Part shown: positions 30,866-40,565 of the stretch, in pieces
Numbering within the stretch: the stretch's first letter is position 1
How the letters are laid out: each line of letters opens with the position of its first letter
Source of the DNA: Brachionus plicatilis
Taxonomy: Eukaryota > Rotifera > Eurotatoria > Ploima > Brachionidae
DNA length: 64,000 bases
NCBI GenBank assembly: GCA_010279815.1
Contig: QEOQ01000633.1
Coordinates: 389,698-453,697, forward strand
Direction of reading: 5' to 3'
Position numbers and translations under genes: made by a program
The notes under the pieces: model-generated
Told to the model about the DNA's origin: nothing
The model's database searches: none
Seen by the model: the letters and a program-made list of their open reading frames with translations, nothing else

Positions 30866-33400
30866 TTAATGTTTAAAAAAATTACCAAACACTGGATTGA
30901 TTATATTTGCAAAATCACGTTTAAATTGTTTTGCTGTATTTAAAATCCAAGATTCTGTATCAGGAACGAGCACAAGTAATGCCATTCGCATGCAACGAGA
31001 GCCTTTATTTTCATAACAGGATTCTATTAGTGAAAGAACTGATGATCTTGCTGAAGGCTCTACAAAAAAGTTGGAATATTCGCTTGAAAGGGTAGCAAGT
31101 GTTTTATCATTCGAGTTTGGTTTAGACAATTTTTGAAAAATTTCACTCATTGATAGAATTTTTCTTATATTTTCGTGAGATAAAAAATTAGAAAAAATAA
31201 TTTGTTTAGATGATGGAGATACAAAATCAAAGAAATTTTAATAGAATTTTAATTTTTGATATTACTAAAAGTATTTTTAAGATCTTGGATCGTCTCTTCA
31301 AGCTTTTTGTTTTCATCCTCAAGTTCTTCATTTCTAGATCTCAATATTTGAACAGTTTCAAACAATTAAACTGATTTTTCTTTTAAAAGAAAATTTTCTT
31401 CATTTAGATTCTTTAACTTTTTCAAGGTTTCATCATGATGTTGACTTTCTGAAGTTCCTCTTATTTCCCTCTTTTTTTTAAACTTCAGGACATATAAAAC
31501 GCCATATCTTCCTTGTGATATTGCGTTTAATATTTCCTGACATTTTTTTTGACCCTTTTAAAAAATATAATGAAAATTAAAATTATTAGGTAAGGTGCCC
31601 CAAGTCATAAACACTAGTTTTGGATTTAAAATTTTTAGCTTTTCCAAAAATTTGAAATCTAATGTAATTTTGTGCGTAGAACTCGAATCTGAAATCATTT
31701 TAATCATATGTCATCTTATTTTTGCTGAATTGCATGAAATAATAATACAAATTTAGTGCATAAGTTTGAACTGATTTTTTCGAAAAATTAAACTGACTTG
31801 GAAACTTAATTTTTTTTTCTTCAGATAGTAGAGGAAATGTACTTTCTAATCTTGTGTATTTTTTTTCACCCATTCAATAAAAATCCCTAACAATTTAAAT
31901 GCAAAGTTTTGAAAAAATTCGATGATTTAGCATTTTTGGCGTTTTATTTCTCCCGTAAAATTATTTCAAAATAGATAATTTTTTTTTATTTAAGAGAACT
32001 AAGTCTCCTCTATAGAAATAGATGGGGGTTTGTTGATATCTTGTTAGGTATCATATCATTGTGAGCTCAAACCAATCGAAGGAGTTTGGTGTTTTCTGAA
32101 AGGTTTTGTAGGAAAAAAAAATGATCAAGATTTCAACAAGTTCTTAGACTTAATTTTAGAGGCCATAAATGAATATAAAGATATAGAATTGAATATTAAG
32201 CTATGGAATAGATTCTGGAGAGCTTTGGAAATGTATCAAAGTGGTGCAAGCTATCAAAATGTCTAAGAAAAGCTATTTGGAGCAAAATCGAGTATTAAAG
32301 TTATTTCTCATAAAAAAAGCAAAGATTTTAATACATTAATATATTCAGAACAATAAATTTCCTATATGAATCTATCTAAAAACTTTATATTTATTACATA
32401 GGTATCTTTTAATGCTTGTATTTTACTAAATAGACAATATTATCCAAAAAGCCCACCTATTCCTATTTCTTAATAAATTAGCTTTAATTTAAGCCCAAAA
32501 TCACCCTACTTGAAAAAAGTCTTATATACGAAAAAAAAAAAACATTTTTTTCTGAAAATCGCCAAAAAAAAAGGGAAAATAAACTAGTGGATGATAAAAA
32601 ACGACTAATCCGAGTAAATTTAGGGTAAATTTTCAAAAAAAAAAAAAAAGTAGATTTCTATATGCTTCACATTTTATGAAACAAAACGTTTTTTTGAACC
32701 CCACCCTGAAACTCGGGTATTAGATATAAGAACCCAACTTTTTCACTAATAAAATCGAATTCTGCGTCATAATTAACCTAAAAAAAGTTTTTGGGGTGAA
32801 TTTTTGATAATCCTAGCTAACTAGTGTTTATGACTTGGGGCACCTTAAAAAAATAATAACTCTAAATATTATTATATCTCTAAATATATTATTATTAAAT
32901 AGTTAGGAAAAAAATATCTCATTAATATTTAATCAAAAAATTTATTAAAATAACAAATAAAAATACTTAAACATTTAATTAGGCCTGAATAAATTGCTTT
33001 TCCAAAATAAATGTCATATTCTTCACCTTTATTTTCTTTATTTTCCCGTTATTTGAGTGTACTGCAAAAATTGACACAATGGAAAATATTTTTTCTTGGA
33101 TCCAAAAAACTAATGCAAAATCTTGGATTTTAGTAATCTGAATTTTTGACTTTGGCATTTAATTTTTTTCAACATTATTGGAAATTAAAGAATTACTAAA
33201 ATTTGATAAATTTTTTCTTTTAAAATTGTTTTTTTCCCATAGTTTAAAAATACTGAAGATAAGCTAATTTTGATATTTAACTAAAGCCTAAATTCTGAAT
33301 CTAAAATAAAAAAATAAGTTAAAATTTTTACTTTTCTTTTGTTGAAGATGAAGATATTGAAGTTGTTGACTCAAATTCTGATGGATCATTGTTCAGATTC
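30866..33400 (-). pseudogene. Coiled-coil gene of unknown function, split by mobile elements
   Basis: Minus-strand pieces in order: SEFESTTSISSSSTKEK (33400-33336), EEYDIYFGKAIYSGLIK (about 33060-32985), then, after a gap holding a mariner remnant, KCQEILNAISQGRYGVLYVL and a heptad-rich coiled coil (LKNLNEENFLLKEK, RNEELEDENKKLEETIQDL) to about 31250, and a last 94-codon frame (31150-30866). One in-frame stop lies in the coiled coil. Across the 11.3-kb element, an upstream first part (44926-44753) begins MISKTKLFKKYQSS. Splice joins were not all resolved and no domain was recognised. It may itself be a transposon accessory gene. Confidence 0.4.
31593..32845 (+). mobile_element. Tc1/mariner-type remnant (1253 bp)
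   Basis: Inverted termini beginning AGGTGCCCCAAGTCATAAAC, about 27 bp, are flanked by TA on both sides (31591-31592 and 32846-32847). Near 32080-32270 the plus strand encodes PIEGVWCFLKGFVGKKN, NEYKDIELNIKLWNRFWRAL and YQSGASYQNV. This is the C-terminal part of an IS630-type transposase with the final catalytic Glu in PIEGVW. The rest of the transposase is missing or unreadable. It lies between exons of the coiled-coil gene. Confidence 0.8.
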
Positions 33401-33402
33401 AC

Positions 33403-33601
33403 GGGTATTGTACCATTTGTGGACAATTGTCCATGGCGATTGTAGATGTCTGATTGGTGGACAATTAAAAAAAAAAAATGAAAAAACAAAAAATACCTGG
33501 ACAATTATTCAATTAGGTGGACAATTAATTGAAAAGTTGGACAATTTTATTAGAAAAAAAATCAATCAAAATAATCAATTAACTTAGTCTCTCTAATTAG
33601 T
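33403..33601 (+). repeat. Left terminal inverted repeat of the giant element
   Basis: About 199 bp, with several GGACAATT or TGGACAATTG motifs. It matches 44548-44744 in reverse complement apart from a one-base A-run difference and a few bases at the inner end. The adjoining target duplication is perfect. Confidence 0.95.
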
Positions 33602-34345
33602 TTACATTTTATTAACTTTTTCAACTATTTAACTATTCAATTATTCAATTATTCTTTTTTTTAACTTATTCAACTATTCAATTATTCTATTATTCAACTT
33701 TTAAATTTTATTAACTTTTTCAACTATTCAACTATTCAACTTTTACATTTTATTAACTTTTTCAACTATTCAACCATTCAATTATTTTATCATTCAACTT
33801 CTAAATTTTATTAACTTTTTCAACTATTCAAATATTCAATTATTCTATTATTCAACTTTTACATTTTATTAACTTTTTCAACTATTCAAATATTCAATTA
33901 TTCTATTATTCAACTTTTACATTTTATTAACTTTTTCAACTATTCAACAATTCAATTATTCAATTATTCTTTTTTTTAACTTATTCAACTATTCAATTAT
34001 TCTATTATTCAACTTTTAAATTTTATTAACTTTTTCAACTATTCAACTATTCAACTTTTACATTTTATTAACTTTTTCAACTATTCAAATATTCAATTAT
34101 TCTATTATTCAACTTTTACATTTTATTAACTTTTTCAACTATTCAACTAATCATTTTTTACATTTTATTAACTTTTTCAACTATTCAACTATTCAATTAT
34201 TCTTTTTTTTAACTGATTCAACTATTCAATTATTCTATTATTCATCTTTTACATTTTATAAATTATTCAACTATTTAATTTTTATATTTTATAAATTATT
34301 CAAAAATTATAAAATGTAAAAATTTATAATTTATTAAATTTTAAA
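33602..34345 (+). repeat. Degenerate CAACTATT/CAATTATT simple repeat block
   Basis: Roughly 740 bases consist of irregular units such as TTTTCAACTATTCAA, TTATTCTATTATTCAA and TTACATTTTATTAAC. A reverse-complement counterpart lies at about 43380-43800. No coding. Confidence 0.9.
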
Positions 34346-34449
34346 TTTAATAAATTGTTTGACTTATCAATTTTCCATTTTTTATTAATAGTTCAACTGT
34401 TCTCGTTTCGCTTTATTGAAACCAATAATTAATTTTTAAATTTTAAAAT

Positions 34450-35335
34450 AAATTTTTATTATTAATAGCTTTTTTTTTTCTCCAAACATTGACATCTTTT
34501 TTCATTTAATCTTTGAAATAAACAAATAAAAAAGAAAATAAAGTGATTCTTTGTAAAATGTTTTACTGAGTGTTTATATCTTGAAATATGGCTAAAAATT
34601 TGTTCACATGTTTGAGTGTTTAAATTATTTAATTCACCGTAATTGTCACATGAATAAAATACTCGACAAGTATCTTTAGTGTGGTTTCTTAAATGAAATC
34701 TATCTATTAAGAATATTAATTAATTCTTGAATATTAATTCTTTTGAAATATTGTCTGAATGCTTATCTATATACTCGGATAAATGACAAGCATTATCGTA
34801 AATAACATATTTAAGATTTTCATTAACTTTTTTTACTGACTTCACAGAACATTGTAATGAACTTAATGATTCTCCCTTAACAATTTCATTGAAATGCAGG
34901 ATCAATCCACAACTTGTTATACCCGTGACAATTCCTCCAGTCTTTCGTTTGTTAAAGCATAAGTCTTTATCAACATTACATTTTGATTCATCTCTATTAT
35001 TTATTCGTTTTAAATACACATTTAATGCATTAGGCCATTTTTGAATGAAGTTTTCTGGTACCCATCTATAATAAGGAGATGAATCAAATTTTAGCTTATA
35101 TTCAATTCCAATTGCACTTTTTCTGTGATCAATTATTGATTCAAATTCAGCTTAATTATTTAGATTTAGTCCATTATCCAATTTTATTGAACTTACCAGG
35201 TTGAACTCCACTAATGCTTTTAATATTGAAATTTTTATGATCAGAGCAAAAATAATTTTCAAGATCTGGTGTTTAATCACATAAAAACCCGTCATCATTC
35301 TGTGCTAAACACCGAAGACGTTTACGAGTCTAAAA
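34450..35335 (-). pseudogene. KDZ/Zisupton-like transposase
   Basis: Minus-strand pieces: CLAQNDDGFLCD and ENYFCSDHKNFNIKSISGVQ (Cys/His-rich start, about 35330-35199), a 44-bp intron, then YYRWVPENFIQKWPNALNVY, KTGGIVTGITSCGLILHFNE, GESLSSLQC, YVIYDNACHLSEYI, and below 34720 IDRFHLRNHTKDTC, LNNLNTQTCEQIFSHIS and QRLNEKRCQC. The (V/I)YDxAC, DrFH..(N)H..C and LN(T/S)..CEQ boxes are the signature of the Kyakuja-Dileera-Zisupton transposase family. Two in-frame stops (near 35278 and 34718) make this copy probably inactive. It is the best candidate for the enzyme that moved the giant element. Confidence 0.7.
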
Positions 35336-35689
35336 ATAAAACAATTTATAATACTCAATTTTTTTGTTATGTTATTTAATAGTTATTTATTACTACATAA
35401 ATTTTTTTTAATTTAAAATAAGTAAATTTAACTTTGAGTGAATTTTATTAATCAAATTTTTTAATTTTAAATAAAAATACTATTTTTTTGGCTCTTCGTT
35501 GAACTGTGTTAAAAATGACTTTCGCTTGAAGCTATTTGAAGTTCCTTCATTGGAATTATTTTCAGTTATTTTGCAATTTTTTTCTAAATTATTTTCAAAT
35601 AATTTAAAATTTCCTTCATTAGAATTGTAACTATTTTGATAATCTTCAATTGAAATATTACAGTACATCTTAAAACTAACTTCATCGAT

Positions 35690-36005
35690 TTCTTTCCTCT
35701 CCTCTTCCTTTCCTCTTCCTCTCTTCTTCCTCACTTCTTCCTTTCCTCTTCCTCACTTCTTCCTTTCCTCTTCCTCACTTCTTCCTTTCCTCTTCCTCAC
35801 TTCTTCCTTTCCTCTTCCTCTTCCTCTTCCTCTTCCTCTTCCTCTTCCTTTCCTCTTCTTTCCTCTTCCTTTCCTCTTCCTTTCCTCTTCCTTTCCTCTT
35901 CCTTTCCTCTTCCTTTCCTCTTCTTTCCTCTTTCTTTCCTCTTCCTTTCCTCTTCCTTTCCTCTTCCTTTCCTCTTCCTTTCCTCTTCCTTTCCTCTTCC
36001 TCTCT
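35690..36005 (+). repeat. Pyrimidine-rich (TTCCTTTCCTC)n tract of the left TIR
   Basis: About 315 bases of nearly pure C/T with TTCCTTTCCTC and TTCCTCTTCC units on the plus strand. It is the inverted partner of the purine tract at 40264-40565. Confidence 0.95.
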
Positions 36006-36208
36006 TGGAAAAATAAAAATAAAGAATATAATGAATTATGCAATTTTTAAATCTAATTTAAAATAGAATTGTTCAAAAAACATAAAATTAACATGATTAT
36101 GTTAAATTTGCACTTAATTTTCACTTATAACATTTAATTTGTGACGCTAAAAAAATAAATAAATTTAATGCCATTTTCCAAATAAAGAATAGATTAAACT
36201 AAATTAAA

Positions 36209-37526
36209 ATGAAATCATCGTTACATTTTCGACAACGAATAGTTTATTTTAGGTTTGAAATCAAATTAACGCTTGAAAAAGTTAGACTTGCTATTCAAAA
36301 CGAAGGTCTTACTATTTCAAAAAGATCAATTTTTGAAATTTGTAAAAAATACGAAAATTCTAAAAGTCTTGTTGATAACAAGCGTAGTGGACGAAAGCCA
36401 AAATTAAGTCAGGAGCATCTCGAATATTTAGATGAAACCATTCGCCACAACAGGCAAATTACAGTCGAATCTTTAATTTTAGGAATACAAAAAAAATATT
36501 CGATTAATGTATCAAAAGATTTGATTTCTAATGCAGCCAAAAAAGTCAAATGGTCAAGAAAAACAACTAGGTTTTTTATCTTTCATATATTTTTTTTTTT
36601 AATTAAATTTGAAAATTACCAAAAATTTATTAATTTAAAATTTTTTAATAAAAATTAAGATACTGTCAAATAGTCTCCGAAAAAAATGCAATCAAAAGGA
36701 GCTTATATTGTAATCTTTGTTTGCTTACTGAAGAAAATTTTGATGACTGCATATTTATTGATGAATGTATGATTGAATTAGAAATTCATACATTAAAAAA
36801 GTAAATAAAAAATATTTTTTGAAATAAATTTTCAATCTTGTTGTTTAAGTTGGGTTCATAAAGAAAGCCGCTACTACAAAGCCCCTATTGCTAAGCATCC
36901 GCTTAAAGTAATTTAAAAAAAAATTTTTACCTGAAATAATTATTGATATTTTAATCAAAAAAGTTACTGCTTTGGGCAGGTATAAGTAGTCGAGGACCTA
37001 CTCCCATTTGTATATTTTCAGGTACAATGAAGAGCACTGATTTTATTACTATTTTATCAACCAATCTTCTTCCTTTTATCAAGTAATCATTCAAATTTAA
37101 TTAGTAGTTACCAAAATTTTTATTGATTTTTCAAATTTAGAACTAATTTTCCTGATAGACATAGGTTAATTATGGATAATGATCGAAAGCACACTTCATT
37201 TTTTACAAAAGAATGGTTAAGTACCAACAAAATAAATCATTGGCCAACTCCTGCTCAAAGTCCCGTAAGCATTTTCTTAGTGAATTTCTAATTTCATGTA
37301 AAAAAATTTTTTTAATTAGGATCTTAATCCTATTGAGTTGGTCTGGCATGAATTAAAAACTTATGTTAGGCATAATAAACCAAATACGAAGGTAGGGTTG
37401 ATTAAAGTGATTGGTGAATTCTGGCAAAAAGTATTGACTCCAGAAAAGTGTAGAAACTATATTTTACACATTCATCGAATTATTCCACATGTGATTTTAA
37501 ACAATGGCTATGCTACAGGATTCTAA
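36209..37526 (+). CDS. Tc1-type DD34E transposase with five short introns
   Basis: Six exons: 36209-36570, 36660-36800, 36850-36907, 36964-37082, 37141-37264 and 37320-37526. They join with consistent phases and GT-AG borders to give 336 residues. Residues about 15-115 form two helix-turn-helix units (SKRSIFEICKKYENSKSL, an RKPKLS linker, then VSKDLISNAAKKVKWSRK) for TIR binding. The catalytic residues are Asp155 (CIFIDEC), Asp239 (LIMDNDRKHTS) and Glu274 (DLNPIELVW), with exactly 34 residues between the last two. WAGISSRGPTPICIF and the C-terminal helix are also present. Introns are 49-89 bp. No stop or frameshift was found, so the copy may encode active enzyme. Spliced transposases are unusual among classic Tc1 elements. 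Confidence 0.93.
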
Positions 37527-37584
37527 AATTAGTTTTTTTTTATTTCAGTTTTATTCATGTTAAAAAAAGTTTATCCGATTTATA

Positions 37585-37873
37585 AAAAAAATTGTAAATA
37601 ATTAATTATGAATGTAAAAAGTTAAATTAAATAAAAAATACAAAAAATTGTAAATAATTAATTATGAATGTAAAAAGTTAAATTAAATAAGAAATACAAA
37701 AAATTGTGTTCGAATGACTGTGAAAATCCAAAAAATCCAAAAAATTGTAAATAATTAATTATGAATGTAAAAAGTTAAATTAAATAAGAAATACAAAAAA
37801 TTGTGTTCGAATGACTGTGAAAATCCAAAAAATCCAAAAAATTGTAAATAATTAATTATGAATGTAAAAAGTG
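37585..37873 (+). repeat. Tandem repeat between the two convergent genes
   Basis: A block containing AATTGTAAATAATTAATTAT and GAATGTAAAAAGTTAAATTA occurs four times. Two of the intervals also contain GTGTTCGAATGACTGTGAAA, giving a higher-order unit of about 110 bp. It lies just past both stop codons and may hold both polyadenylation sites. Confidence 0.85.
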
Positions 37874-37882
37874 TAGATAGCT

Positions 37883-39934
37883 TTATAGTGTTACGTCTTT
37901 GTCCTCTTCTTCTGTCTTAAGTAATTTATGAATACGTTTATTCATGTGATTTGTACAGTTTTTCCAAAAATCTTTTTTTCTACTGTGATTAAATAGGCGT
38001 TCTGATAAATTTTGAATATATTCTACTTTTTGGACATCAAGTGGTCTTTTTGCCAAATCTTTCTTGCCTTTACCATAAACATTGCAGCCCTGCAATTCAT
38101 CAACACAAAATAATTTTTCTAGAAGATTGGCAGCAAAAGAGATCCCTGATGACCCCGCTTTTTGAATCTCTTTTTGAATCTCCGTGTCGGTCAAATATTC
38201 TTTCTTGTTTATATTTTCTGTCGAAAAAAGGCTGCATTGCATTGGTTCAAATAAATCAGGAAAGCTTTCAACTAAGTGCGATTCCTTTTCCATTTCAATA
38301 TAATTACTATAGGCGACAAAATGACTTGTTGAAATATTTTGTCCTAACTTTTCCAAATTTCTATTCAAAGTTTCAAAATTCTTATTAAGATGAATAAAAA
38401 ATTCATTTGATAATTGAGCCATATTTGAAAATATTCTACTCATCTTAATAATAAAAAATAAAAATTTTCAAAAGATCAAATATAAATACTACATTTTCAG
38501 TTAAATCATTCAAACTTTTATTGACAGTTAGTATTGAACAATTGATTTCTGATAGATTTTTCCCATTTACTTCTGTCACTTTACTTAATTTTTCATTGAA
38601 CTGTTTTTTATATTCATCCAATTTTTCTATCTCAAATTTATTCAAGTCCAATCTATTTTTGACTTTTAGGGTATTGTTATCTATCGGTAAGGATTTTTTG
38701 TCTGTTTTGCCTAAATAATTTGCATGTATTTGAATCTAAAAATTAGATATTTTTTTTACCAATTATTGAATAAATAAATTGCAGACTTGTATAAAAGTCA
38801 CGAAAAATAGTCTTAACAAGTCAACAACAAGTCAAAGTAGGGTTTGGACTTGAAAATATATTTTTTAATAATTAAAAAAAAAAACAAGTCAAGATTTTTC
38901 ATATCAAATGGATTCAATGTAAAATAGAAAAATTTTATTGATTTAATTTTTCTTTTGATAGGTAAATAAAAATTGCACTAGTTTTCAAAAAAAATTAAAT
39001 TAAATTAACATAAAACAATTTTATTTTTTTTTTTTTTTTTAAAGAAAAAACTTTTTTTTCATCGAATGAGGCTATTTCAATTTTTATGTTAAAAAAAGCA
39101 AAAAAAATTTAAAATTGTCTTATGTTAATTTTTAAACAACTTTGATAAATTCTAAAGAAAAATGAGAAAAAAATCTTACAGGACATTGTCCATCAATTGT
39201 CTGAGCAGAGTGTGAATGCTTCAAATTCGACTTTCTTTTAGCTGTTCCCGGCTCCAGTTCTTTTGTATCGATTAAAGATGACTGTTTATTTAATTTGTTA
39301 GAAGCCTATTTTTTACAAAAATTTAATTTATTTTTTTTTGTTAACAGAGATATTTAGTAAATAAATTGTTAATACCTTTTTATTTTCATTCGTTGAATCA
39401 ATTTTTTTTTTGAATTCCAGTTCATTTTTATTTGTCAATATAATATTTTCATATGAAAATTTTTGGCAGTCGAATTCTTTTACTGTGACGGTACAAAGAT
39501 ATGGGTCGTTAATTAATACAGTGGCTTTTTAAAGAAATTTAAAAATTAATATTTAGAACTTGCAAAGATTTTGATGGTTGATTTAATTTCAAAATACCCT
39601 CGTGCTCAGCGTTGTCTATTTGTACAATTACTTTGTCATTGAGAATCAAATTAGCTAATTCACAGGATCTTACACTCAAAGCATTCCTGGGAATTATTCT
39701 CTCTTCTATCGGAAAACGTAAAAAATCTTAATTTAATCAAAATAATGAAAATAAATAAATTTAAATGTTAACAATTAAAAAAAAAATACTTTCATCGAAA
39801 ACTGTGTTGTATTTATTATTAAAGTTTTCAAAATGAATAATATATTTATCATTTTTAAAATCTATAACCACAGCGTTTCGCCATTTTGAGCAAGTGCTGT
39901 CAAGCGCTTGCACTTTACTGTTAATTGAAAACAT
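37883..39934 (-). CDS. BEN-domain protein with Tudor/chromo-barrel-like N-terminus (transposon cargo)
   Basis: Six minus-strand exons (39934-39790, 39726-39598, 39524-39376, 39305-39180, 38735-38493, 38443-37883) join in phase to about 450 residues. Residues about 5-65 read KVQALDSTCSKWRNAVVIDF, KYIIHFENFNNKYNTVFDE and RIIPRNA, resembling a Tudor-knot/chromo-barrel/MBT-like fold that reads methylated histone tails. The middle is Lys/Ser-rich, then a coiled coil (about 190-310). Residues about 350-438 form a BEN domain: LLEKLFCVDELQGCNVYGKG, KRPLDVQKVEYIQNL, then WKNCTNHMNKRIHKL. BEN domains bind DNA in chromatin regulators. The gene lies inside the Tc1-type TIRs, convergent to the transposase; no stop or frameshift was seen. 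Role in transposition, targeting or silencing escape is inference. Confidence 0.82.
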
Positions 39935-40009
39935 ACTTATTAAAATTTTCAAAAACAATTTTTTTTCTTAGTTAATTTTTAATGAAAATTTAACAAAGCT
40001 TGATACTTA

Positions 40010-40263
40010 TTTCAAGTTAGCGTCACAAAGTACATGTTAAAAGTGAAAATTAAGTGCAAATTTAACATAATCACGTTAATTTTATATTTTTTCAAAAATT
40101 TTATTGTAAATTAGATTAAATTTTATAAGAAAATTAAATTTTTATTTAAAAAAATCCAAATTTTTTAATTCTAAAGGAAATTGGAACTTTTATTTAAAAA
40201 AATTAAATTTTTTTAATTTATAGAAAATTTGCATAATTCATTTTATTCTTTATTTTTATTTTT
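40010..40263. repeat. Inner part of right TIR of the Tc1-type element
   Basis: GCGTCACAAAGTACATGTTA, then AAAGTGAAAATTAAGTGCAA and CATAATTCATTTTATTCTTT are reverse-complement matches to 36010-36150 on the left side, with an extra AT-rich insert. Confidence 0.75.
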
Positions 40264-40565
40264 CCAAGAGAGGAAGAGGAAAGGAAGAGGAAAGGAAGAG
40301 GAAAGGAAGAGGAAAGGAAGAGGAAAGGAAGAGGAAAGGAAGAGGAGAGGAAGAGGAAAGAAGAGGAAAGGAAGAGGAAAGGAAGAGGAAAGGAAGAGGA
40401 AAGGAAGAGGAAAGGAAGAGGAAGAGGAAGAGGAAGAGGAAAGGAAGAAGTGAGGAAGAGGAAAGGAAGAAGTGAGGAAGAAGAGAGGAAGAGGAAAGGA
40501 AGAGGAAAGGAATAAGTGAGGAAGAAGAGAGGAAGAGGAAAGGAAGAGGAAAGGAAAAGAAATCG
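40264..40565 (+). repeat. Purine-rich (GAGGAAAGGAA)n tract of the right TIR
   Basis: About 300 bases of nearly pure A/G, inverted partner of the tract at 35690-36005. It is followed by the unique terminal sequence (AAATCGATGAAGTTAGTTTT) and TA. Confidence 0.95.

Noticed and set aside
35480..36043. Arg/Glu/Lys-repeat proteins from the purine tracts (also 40229-40453 and part of 40256-40939)
   Set aside because: These frames are low-complexity translations of the GGAAAGGAAGA tracts inside TIRs; only the parts outside the tracts belong to the DUF3987-like gene.
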